NCBI GenBank assembly: GCA_004556875.1
Contig: SFFP01000123.1
Coordinates: 1-5,964, forward strand
Direction of reading: 5' to 3'
Length of the DNA stretch: 5,964 nt
Origin: Ruminococcus flavefaciens
GTDB lineage: Bacteria; Bacillota_A; Clostridia; Oscillospirales; Ruminococcaceae
The position numbers were made by a program, and so were the translations under genes. Of this stretch, positions 1 to 5,214 are shown in pieces. Below the pieces are notes generated by a model. The model searched no databases and was not told where the DNA came from. It saw only the letters and a program-made list of their open reading frames with translations. Each line of letters opens with the position of its first letter. Position 1 is the stretch's first letter.

Positions 1-379
1 TTATGATGATGACTGACAACACTCCCGCAAGGAACAGACCTATCATACGCCCTATCTCGCCGCCTTTTTCCACAATAAGAGTTACACCGAACATAAGCGC
101 AAGCATTTCGATAACAGCAATTACTTCAAGTCTTTTAAGCCTTTTGCCTTCTTCATTTTTGATAGTTTCTTTCATAGTATCAACATCTCCTTTGATAAGC
201 TCGTCGAGAGAAACGCCGAAAATATCGCTTAGGATAAGAAGGCTGTGAACATCGGGATAGTTCTTTTCAGTCTCCCAGTTTGAAACAGTCTGGCGGCTGA
301 CATACGCGCGTTCTGCCAGCATCTCCTGTGACCAGTTCTTTTCCGCTCTCAGTTCCTTTATTTTCTTTCCAAGCTCCAT
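1..379 (-). CDS. XRE-family HTH transcriptional regulator with C-terminal membrane segments (3' end beyond window)
   Basis: The protein is partial: 126 codons are readable from the ATG at 379 with no stop before the left edge. Residues about 5-60 form a Cro/C1-type (XRE) helix-turn-helix domain. It opens MELGKKIKELRAEKNWSQ, continues with a recognition-helix stretch around VSRQTVSNWE (residues 27-36), and ends in the typical FGVSLDELIKGD (residues 54-65). A charged linker (about 66-84) follows, then a hydrophobic stretch at about 85-103 and a second beginning near 111, so the protein is probably membrane-associated. The start is supported by an AGGAG ribosome binding site at 388-392. The gene is co-directional with ftsZ but separated from it by a terminator and has its own promoter. 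Regulators of this layout are common in Bacillota and often autoregulate; the target genes cannot be inferred here. The DNA-binding domain is certain, the membrane topology is inference. Confidence 0.88.
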   Translation of the reverse strand, partial: MELGKKIKELRAEKNWSQEMLAERAYVSRQTVSNWETEKNYPDVHSLLILSDIFGVSLDELIKGDVDTMKETIKNEEGKRLKRLEVIAVIEMLALMFGVTLIVEKGGEIGRMIGLFLAGVLSVIII

Positions 380-418
380 AGCGTTTCTCCTTTCCGCAGG
401 TTTTCCCTGTCTGTACTC

Positions 419-447
419 ATCATAGCAGATGCAGGACTCTATTGCAA
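419..447 (-). promoter_or_regulatory. Sigma-A-type promoter of the XRE regulator gene
   Basis: Read on the minus strand, a -35 box TTGCAA (442-447) is followed by a 17-nt spacer and a -10 box TATGAT (419-424). The TGC just before the -10 box makes it an extended -10. Transcription would start near 412, giving a leader of about 33 nt before the ATG at 379. The promoter lies downstream of the ftsZ terminator, so the regulator is probably an independent transcription unit. Confidence 0.7.
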
Positions 448-456
448 CCAAATCTG

Positions 457-473
457 TTTTGCAGGCGGCAAAA
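457..473. promoter_or_regulatory. Inverted repeat TTTTGC-N5-GCAAAA, possible operator
   Basis: Two perfect 6-nt half-sites (457-462 and 468-473) are separated by 5 nt. The repeat begins 9 nt upstream of the -35 box of the XRE regulator promoter. A further GCAAAA-like element (CTGCAAAAAG) follows at 479-488. XRE regulators commonly bind short inverted repeats near their own promoter, so this is a candidate autoregulatory site. The functional claim is inference from position and symmetry only. Confidence 0.3.
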
Positions 474-501
474 AATTCTGCAAAAAGTATTTGACATGGC
501 T

Positions 502-515
502 AAATTACGTCATTT
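502..515. promoter_or_regulatory. 14-bp near-palindrome AAATTACGTCATTT, possible operator
   Basis: The 14-bp stretch matches its reverse complement at 12 of 14 positions; only the pair at positions 5 and 10 is mismatched. It lies between the ftsZ terminator and the XRE regulator promoter. It could be a regulator binding site, but in AT-rich intergenic DNA such a palindrome can occur by chance. Confidence 0.25.
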
Positions 516-519
516 ACAT

Positions 520-548
520 AAAACAAAAGCGGTCCGCAAAGGACCGCT
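520..548 (-). terminator. Intrinsic terminator downstream of ftsZ
   Basis: On the minus strand a perfect 8-bp stem (AGCGGTCC, 541-548, pairing with GGACCGCT, 528-535) closes a 5-nt loop (536-540). The T-rich run TTTGTTTT follows directly (520-527). It lies 14 nt after the ftsZ stop codon. This is the classic Rho-independent layout and should end the ftsZ transcript before the regulator gene. Confidence 0.9.
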
Positions 549-562
549 GATAATTGTTTTTC

Positions 563-1699
563 TTAGTTGCCAAGCATCTTGAAAATGTCATCAAGATCAT
601 AATCCTGACTTGATGAAGGCTGTGCAGGTTTCTGCGGAGCACTGCTGCCAAATCCAAGACCGTCGATAAGAGGATTGTCTATCGGGATAACCTCTTCCTC
701 AGGACTTTCTTCAATAGGAGCATCTGCAACAGGAGCTGTATCATCATCGAAGCCTGCAGCGATAACAGTAATTGTCATCTCATCCTGCATATCTTCCTTG
801 AATGCTGTACCGAAGATGAACTCAACGCCCTCAGCAGCTGTATCTGTGATCATCTTTGTAGCTGCATCCACATCGGAAGAAAGAATATCCTCTGACATAG
901 CGATATTGATAAGGAGTCTCTTTGCACCTGAGATAGATGTTTCGAGAAGCGGGCTGGAGATAACTGCATTTGCTGCATCTCTTGCCTTGTCCTTGCCTGT
1001 ACCGTGACCGATAGCCATGTGAGCGTATCCTGCATCCTTCATGATAGTAGAAACGTCTGCGAAGTCGAGGTTTATGTAGCCTTCCTCAACGATAAGATCA
1101 GAAATGCTCTTTACACCTGTCTTGAGAACGTCATCTGAAAGAGCAAAGCTCTGCATCATAGTGAGAGGTTTATCAAGACCTACGAGAAGTCTTTCATTAG
1201 GGATAACAATGAGGGAGTCAACATACTTTCTCAGCTCAGCGATACCTCTTTCAGCCTGAGCCATCTTCTGCTCTCTCTCAAAAAGGAATGGCTTTGTAAC
1301 TACAGCAACTGTAAGTATATCCATTTCCTTAGCGATCTTTGCAACTACAGGAGCAGCACCTGTACCTGTTCCGCCGCCCATACCGGCAGTGATGAAGATC
1401 ATGTCAGCACCCTTGAGGTGTGTCTCGATCTCATCGCGGTTCTCTTCTGCACTGCGCTGACCGATCTCAGGCTTGTTTCCTGCGCCTCTGCCCTTTGTGA
1501 GCTTAGCACCGATCGGTATTCTTGTTGTAGCCTTTGACTTGTTAAGTGCCTTAGCATCTGTATTGATAGCGATATATTCTATATTATTAACTCCCGAGTC
1601 TACCATGCAGTTTACGGCGTTTCCACCGCCGCCGCCAACACCGATAACCTTTATATTTACATCGGGTTCGAGTGTTTCCTCATAATTGAAATCTGACAT
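563..1699 (-). CDS. ftsZ: Cell division protein FtsZ
   Basis: FtsZ is the tubulin-like GTPase that polymerises into the cytokinetic ring at mid-cell. The protein has 378 residues, usual for the family. The N-terminal nucleotide-binding domain has the GVGGGGGNAVN loop (residues 20-30) and the tubulin signature GGGTGTGAAP (108-117). The T7 synergy loop NLDFADV (210-216) carries N210, D212 and D215, which complete GTP hydrolysis across the polymer interface. The C-terminal globular domain ends near residue 316 (MTITVIAAGFD). An acidic, Pro/Ser/Gln-containing linker follows (about 318-366). The last residues, YDLDDIFKMLGN, replace the usual D-I-P-x-F-L-R-type partner-binding peptide and lack its proline. 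The start is fixed by a strong AGGAGGAG ribosome binding site at 1705-1712. The gene has its own promoter and a downstream terminator, so it is probably transcribed at least partly alone. The identification is secure. Confidence 0.99.
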   Translation of the reverse strand: MSDFNYEETLEPDVNIKVIGVGGGGGNAVNCMVDSGVNNIEYIAINTDAKALNKSKATTRIPIGAKLTKGRGAGNKPEIGQRSAEENRDEIETHLKGADMIFITAGMGGGTGTGAAPVVAKIAKEMDILTVAVVTKPFLFEREQKMAQAERGIAELRKYVDSLIVIPNERLLVGLDKPLTMMQSFALSDDVLKTGVKSISDLIVEEGYINLDFADVSTIMKDAGYAHMAIGHGTGKDKARDAANAVISSPLLETSISGAKRLLINIAMSEDILSSDVDAATKMITDTAAEGVEFIFGTAFKEDMQDEMTITVIAAGFDDDTAPVADAPIEESPEEEVIPIDNPLIDGLGFGSSAPQKPAQPSSSQDYDLDDIFKMLGN

Positions 1700-1704
1700 T
1701 TGAA

Positions 1705-1712
1705 CTCCTCCT
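1705..1712 (-). promoter_or_regulatory. Strong ribosome binding site of ftsZ
   Basis: AGGAGGAG on the minus strand ends 5 nt before the ATG at 1699. It is the best Shine-Dalgarno match in the window, consistent with FtsZ being needed in high amounts. Confidence 0.85.
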
Positions 1713-1771
1713 ACTATTTATTATCCTTATAAATCATCAAATTTATATATTAACCTATAAATACACTTTAT

Positions 1772-1800
1772 ATTTTAGCATACTGAGTCTTTTTTTTCAA
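1772..1800 (-). promoter_or_regulatory. Sigma-A-type promoter of ftsZ
   Basis: On the minus strand, -35 TTGAAA (1795-1800), a 17-nt spacer and -10 TAAAAT (1772-1777) preceded by TGC form an extended -10 promoter. The DNA just upstream (1801-1840) is very AT-rich and could act as an UP element. The predicted start near 1765 gives a leader of about 65 nt. A dedicated ftsZ promoter inside a dcw cluster fits the need for extra FtsZ relative to FtsQ. Confidence 0.75.
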
Positions 1801-1804
1801 GAGT

Positions 1805-1824
1805 AAATAAAACATTTTTTATTT
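1805..1824. repeat. AT-only inverted repeat upstream of the ftsZ promoter
   Basis: AAATAAAA (1805-1812) and TTTTATTT (1817-1824) are perfect inverted copies separated by 4 nt. The element sits just upstream of the -35 box. An all-A/T stem is too weak for a convincing ftsQ terminator. It may be part of an UP element, a binding site, or simply AT-rich sequence. I see no GC-rich terminator anywhere after ftsQ, so read-through from ftsQ into ftsZ is plausible. Confidence 0.3.
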
Positions 1825-1882
1825 TCTGCGAAATAAACAATAACGAGCGGCATATTTTCATCATTTTGTACATTTTTATTTC

Positions 1883-3001
1883 TTACCATTGTTGATCTGT
1901 ACTGTTATAATCGCTGTAATCTCCGCTGTAATCGCCATATCCGCTGTTGTCATAATAGCCGCTGTCGTTCTGCCACTGACTTCCGTCATCATAGCCGCTG
2001 TTATAGCCGTTATCATAGCCGTTACTGTTGTCAGACCAAGATGTCTGCGCCTCAGTTTCGGGTTCGGGCTGAGTCGGAGCAGTTGTACTGTTTATACGCT
2101 CGAAATTAGCTTCCTGCTCAGGATTTTTCTCGCCGCTTCCTATTTCATCTATAGGATTGCCGTATTCATCAGTCTTAGGCTCTGTAGTCGGCTCAACTAT
2201 CCCCGGCACAGATGCAGGAGAATCGCTTGTTCTGAAACTGCACTGATTTGAGCCTATCATCGTAAGATAGCCTTTCTTGCCCTTTACTGTATCGTCATTC
2301 ATTACTGTTTCAGCAAGGTTGAGCTTATACTCAACATCGTTCCAGTTGCCCATCTTGAATATCATCTCATTCTTATACTGAACGATTATAGAGTGTTCAT
2401 CGCTCATATCAACGGTAGCTATTTTGTCATCTCCCATTGATACCATAGTACTTATAAGCTCTGAAAAAGCCTCGTTTTTATGTTCATTAGCCGAAGCTAC
2501 AAGCTTTCCGAGATTTACTTCAGATGGTTCAAGTCCGTATATTATCGGAAGCCCCTCTGTAATGAAGTCATTGTCGGCAAGAATTTTACCTTTTTTGCTG
2601 ACGAGAAGAGTTCCCTCATCATACTTTACGTTGAATGCAGGGATACATTTTGTAACTGTTATTTCAAGAGATGAAGGGAAATCCCTGTCCACATTTGCAG
2701 TCTCAACATAAAGAAGCTCGTCAAGTATCCGCTGTTCGCTCTTTTTTGTATCAAGTCTCAGAAGGTTATCGCCTTCATTAATTCCCGAAGCTGCGACTAT
2801 CTCCTCAGCGGAATACATATCCGATTCACCCGAAACGCGTATCTCACTGATGTTGAAAAGGAATGTATAGCTTATAGTAATTCCTGCGGTTATTACGAGC
2901 AGAAGCACCACAAGACCATAGACATTCATCATTCTCTTTCGCCGTCTTATACGTTTACGGCTGTTCTGCCTTTCGACATTTGTTTTTTCGACATCCTTCA
3001 T
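1883..3001 (-). CDS. ftsQ: Cell division protein FtsQ/DivIB with long Tyr/Gly/Asp-rich C-terminal tail
   Basis: FtsQ/DivIB is a bitopic membrane protein of the divisome that partners FtsL and FtsB/DivIC and helps control septal peptidoglycan synthesis. I use the ATG at 3001 (372 residues, MKDVEKTNVERQ) because GGAG at 3007-3010 is well spaced and the start falls just after the murA stop. An in-frame ATG at 3043 would add 14 residues and overlap murA by 20 nt but has no good ribosome site. The N-terminus is strongly basic (RKRIRRRKR, about 15-23). One transmembrane helix follows (about 27-49), then a POTRA domain (about 50-118, starting ISEIRVSG) and the beta domain to about residue 258. The remaining 110 or so residues look disordered: a Pro/Glu/Thr-rich linker (about 259-320), then a Tyr/Gly/Asp/Asn/Ser-rich tail to the C-terminal Trp. 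This extracellular extension is unusually long, and it makes the protein longer than a typical FtsQ/DivIB of roughly 250-280 residues. Confidence 0.93.
   Translation of the reverse strand: MKDVEKTNVERQNSRKRIRRRKRMMNVYGLVVLLLVITAGITISYTFLFNISEIRVSGESDMYSAEEIVAASGINEGDNLLRLDTKKSEQRILDELLYVETANVDRDFPSSLEITVTKCIPAFNVKYDEGTLLVSKKGKILADNDFITEGLPIIYGLEPSEVNLGKLVASANEHKNEAFSELISTMVSMGDDKIATVDMSDEHSIIVQYKNEMIFKMGNWNDVEYKLNLAETVMNDDTVKGKKGYLTMIGSNQCSFRTSDSPASVPGIVEPTTEPKTDEYGNPIDEIGSGEKNPEQEANFERINSTTAPTQPEPETEAQTSWSDNSNGYDNGYNSGYDDGSQWQNDSGYYDNSGYGDYSGDYSDYNSTDQQW
1912..2026. repeat. Degenerate 12-nt repeats encoding the FtsQ tail
   Basis: On the plus strand, ATAGCCG-containing units start at 1991, 2003 and 2015, exactly 12 nt apart; another copy starts at 1955. 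A second pair, CGCTGTAAT, occurs at 1912 and 1924, also 12 nt apart. The period equals four codons, so the repeats encode short Gly-Tyr-Asp/Asn-type peptide units in ftsQ. The pattern suggests growth by slippage or local duplication; it does not resemble a CRISPR array. Confidence 0.65.
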
Positions 3002-3006
3002 ACTTT

Positions 3007-3010
3007 CTCC
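3007..3010 (-). promoter_or_regulatory. Ribosome binding site that decides the ftsQ start
   Basis: GGAG on the minus strand lies 5 nt before the ATG at 3001 and inside the 22-nt gap after the murA stop (3024-3026). The alternative ATG at 3043 is preceded only by CTCGGCGGTG, with no comparable site. Confidence 0.65.
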
Positions 3011-3023
3011 AAATCTTTCCGCC

Positions 3024-4283
3024 TCAGACCCTTTGCATATCACCGCCGAGAAGTCTTACAGCTTCTTCCATTTTTTCATATCCTCTGTCAATATGACAGA
3101 TATTTGTTATCTCAGACACTCCTGCACTGCACAGTGCTCCAATGACCATAGCCGCTCCACCGCGCAGGTCAGTCGCCTGTACATTCGCACCGTGAAGCCT
3201 TGATACGCCCTTGACTACTGCGACCTTGCCAAGCACCTGTATATCCGCTCCCATTTTTATAAGAGCATCGGTGTGACGATAGCGGCAGTCGAAAATATTC
3301 TCCTCGAAAATACTTGTTCCGTCAGCACCGGCAAGTGCAGCCATAAGTACAGCCTGCGCATCAGTAGGAAAGCCGGGGTGAGGCATTGTCCTTACCCTTT
3401 CCTTTACCGCTTTCAGACGCGAGGCACTCCGCAGGTATATCTTATTTTCAGATGTATAGATACTGCAGCCTGTTTGCTCAAGTACAGACAAGAAAGGCTC
3501 TGTTTCCGCAACACAGGCATTTGTAAGTATAAGCTCGCCCCGTACAGCCGCGACCATTGAGAGATATGTCGCCGCAACTATCCTGTCAGGCATTATTGTA
3601 TATTCACAGCCGTGAAGCTGTTTTTTTCCTCTTATAATAATTCTGCTCTCGCCATCGCCGCTGATATCCGCTCCGCAGCTTCTCAGGAAACCGCAAAGAT
3701 CACATATCTCCGGCTCTCGTGCAGCATTGTTTATGACTGTCTCGCCATCGGCGGTTACAGCACAGAGTATCACATTCTCAGTAGCTCCAACCGACGGAAA
3801 TGCAAGTGATATCTTTGCACCCTTTGCACGTCCCGAAACTGCTCTGCAAATTATGCTGCCGCCGTTTTCGGTTATATCTACGCCCATTTTTCTGAGAGCC
3901 GCAAGGTGCATATCGATCGGACGCGGTCCAAGCTCGCAGCCGCCGGGGACACTGACTTTACATTCACCTGTCCTGCCAAGCATAGCTCCCATAAATATAA
4001 TTGACGAGCGCATTTCGCGCATAAGCTCCTCGGAAACCTCAGTCTTTACGATTGCTTTTGAATCAATGACAGCCGTATTTTCCGAAAATGTACACCGACA
4101 GCCAACACAGTTCAGTATTCTTGCCGCTGCATATACATCTGTCAGTTTCGGACAGCTGTGCAGTGTGCACTCACCGCCGCACAGAAGTGCTGCAGCCATT
4201 ATTGGCAGTGAACTGTTTTTGCTGCCTTGAAGTGCAAGCTCTCCGCGAAGACTTTTGCCGCCTTTAATTATAAATTTCTGCAT
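3024..4283 (-). CDS. murA: UDP-N-acetylglucosamine 1-carboxyvinyltransferase MurA
   Basis: MurA transfers enolpyruvate from PEP to UDP-GlcNAc in the cytoplasm, the first committed step of peptidoglycan precursor synthesis and the target of fosfomycin. Of two adjacent ATG codons (4286 and 4283) I choose the second: GAGG at 4291-4294 is 7 nt from it, and family members usually begin M-x-K-F-x-I-K-G-G. That gives 419 residues, the normal length. Numbering from the second Met, the substrate-binding pair is K22-N23 (GSKNSSLP). The catalytic loop VPGGCELGPRP carries C116, the residue alkylated by fosfomycin, and R121. The general-base region HPGFPTDAQ has D308, and IDRGYE near the C-terminus has R400. 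All key residues are present, so an active enzyme is expected. The protein has 19 cysteines, which is unusually many. It lies between the hydrolase gene and ftsQ, 22 nt before ftsQ, so it is probably co-transcribed with it. A second MurA paralogue elsewhere in the genome is possible, as in many Bacillota. Confidence 0.97.
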   Translation of the reverse strand: MQKFIIKGGKSLRGELALQGSKNSSLPIMAAALLCGGECTLHSCPKLTDVYAAARILNCVGCRCTFSENTAVIDSKAIVKTEVSEELMREMRSSIIFMGAMLGRTGECKVSVPGGCELGPRPIDMHLAALRKMGVDITENGGSIICRAVSGRAKGAKISLAFPSVGATENVILCAVTADGETVINNAAREPEICDLCGFLRSCGADISGDGESRIIIRGKKQLHGCEYTIMPDRIVAATYLSMVAAVRGELILTNACVAETEPFLSVLEQTGCSIYTSENKIYLRSASRLKAVKERVRTMPHPGFPTDAQAVLMAALAGADGTSIFEENIFDCRYRHTDALIKMGADIQVLGKVAVVKGVSRLHGANVQATDLRGGAAMVIGALCSAGVSEITNICHIDRGYEKMEEAVRLLGGDMQRV

Positions 4284-4294
4284 CATACCACCTC

Positions 4295-4321
4295 ACAGCA
4301 TTTTTATGTATAGTATGCTGT
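4295..4321 (-). promoter_or_regulatory. Hairpin in the hydrolase-murA gap, next to the murA ribosome binding site
   Basis: On the minus strand, ACAGCAT (4315-4321) pairs perfectly with ATGCTGT (4295-4301) around a 13-nt loop. The lower stem directly touches the GAGG ribosome site (4291-4294) of murA. It has no T-run on its 3' side, so it is not an intrinsic terminator. It could modulate murA translation or mRNA processing, or be incidental. I see no clear -35/-10 pair for murA in this 49-nt gap, which favours read-through from upstream. Confidence 0.4.
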
Positions 4322-4335
4322 AAGCGGTATTATTG

Positions 4336-5214
4336 TTACTTGCTGCAAATATTATGCCCGATAAGGAATTTGTCAAAAGTTTCTGACATCTCATCGGGGA
4401 TAAAGGCGTACATCAGATGTCCTTTATCAGACAGATGGACCTCTCCGCCGCATTTCTCTGCGTAATCCATTCCCACCTTCCGCCATGAAACATTTTTGGA
4501 AAGTGTTTTCATATCACTGAGATAAAAGCAGCACGGGCATTTCAAAATTCCTGTACTTTCTGCTTTTTTCGCATTGTCGATCATATTGATCGCTTCGTCT
4601 TTATATTCAGCATTTGCGATATTCTTATAGAACAGCTCTTTGTATATCTTCTTTTCCTCATCAGTCAGATCGCTGCCGCTCATAAGTCCCGAACAGTTTT
4701 CAAGCTTGTTCTTCAGAAGCTTTGTAATAAAGCCTTGTTTCGCTATTTTTTTAAGAAGCTTCTGCTGCTTTTCAATAATAGCTAAGCGCTTTTCCTCGCC
4801 TATATCCTCTGACTGCAATATAGCTGTTGCAGGTATTCCCATATCAATACTCAACACAGCCTTTACTTCATCAGGATATGTATTTGCCCAATAGACCGTT
4901 TCAAATCCCGAATAAGAATGAGCCGCAAGCACATAAGGCGGCTGTATTCCTGCCTTTTTAAGTGCTTCCCTGTCCTCTTCGACCAGATTTTCGATAATAC
5001 GGGGAGTTTTTGCACTGTCGCTGAAACCATACCCTGCCTTTTCTATGACAGCCACACGGTATTTTGTCGACATTCTGTGATACAGCGGCTTATATTCAAG
5101 CACAGGACAGGTCACACCATTGCCTGCCATAAAAACTATGGTAAGATCACCATTGCCTTCTGTATAAACATTCAGTGATGTGCCGTTTACTTCAACTTTT
5201 ATTCCTGTGTTCAT
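4336..5214 (-). CDS. Alpha/beta-fold hydrolase (substrate unknown)
   Basis: This 292-residue protein fits the alpha/beta hydrolase fold. Near the N-terminus, beta strand LTIVFMAGNG (about 24-33) leads into the oxyanion-hole region, followed by the conserved EKAGYGFSD (58-66). The nucleophile elbow AAHSYSGFE (97-105) places S100 as catalytic serine, with Ala and Ser in the small positions often held by Gly. A Lys/Glu-rich helical cap insert spans about 135-220. The likely acid is D234 (FYLSD) and the catalytic histidine H266 (GHLMY). No signal peptide or membrane helix is visible, so it is predicted to be cytoplasmic. The ATG at 5214 overlaps the murG stop by 4 nt (ATGA), implying translational coupling, although the nearby AGG is only about 2 nt from the start and weak. 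Such proteins include esterases, lipases and peptidases; the substrate cannot be told from sequence. It is not a standard dcw gene, so a wall-related role is only a guess from context. Confidence 0.88.
   Translation of the reverse strand: MNTGIKVEVNGTSLNVYTEGNGDLTIVFMAGNGVTCPVLEYKPLYHRMSTKYRVAVIEKAGYGFSDSAKTPRIIENLVEEDREALKKAGIQPPYVLAAHSYSGFETVYWANTYPDEVKAVLSIDMGIPATAILQSEDIGEEKRLAIIEKQQKLLKKIAKQGFITKLLKNKLENCSGLMSGSDLTDEEKKIYKELFYKNIANAEYKDEAINMIDNAKKAESTGILKCPCCFYLSDMKTLSKNVSWRKVGMDYAEKCGGEVHLSDKGHLMYAFIPDEMSETFDKFLIGHNICSK

Noticed and set aside
491..520. Perfect TTGACA on the plus strand as an antisense promoter toward ftsZ
   Set aside because: The -35 box is perfect, but the best -10 candidates at 17-18 nt (TTACAT, TACATA) match the consensus at only 3 of 6 positions, and a transcript would meet the terminator hairpin almost at once.
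850..1035. Short minus-strand frame inside ftsZ
   Set aside because: It is an out-of-frame reading within ftsZ with no recognisable protein features.
1912..2026. Short periodic repeats as a CRISPR array or regulatory iterons
   Set aside because: The 12-nt period keeps the ftsQ reading frame and encodes a consistent peptide pattern; there are no spacers of CRISPR length.
1889..2251. Open frame of 120 codons on the plus strand opposite the ftsQ tail
   Set aside because: Its Ala/Val/Ile-rich run is the antisense of the Tyr/Gly/Asp-rich ftsQ repeats; it is not a real membrane protein.
2999..3043. Longer ftsQ start at 3043 overlapping murA by 20 nt
   Set aside because: It has no good ribosome binding site, whereas the ATG at 3001 has GGAG at proper spacing just after the murA stop.
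3727..4230. Open frame of 167 codons on the plus strand, antisense to murA
   Set aside because: It lies wholly inside the confidently identified murA, has a low-complexity Ser/Pro/Ala composition typical of antisense reading, and shows no recognisable domain.
4295..4321. Hairpin before murA as an intrinsic terminator of the hydrolase gene
   Set aside because: The 3' side is followed by GAGGTGGT, not a T-run, and the loop is long.
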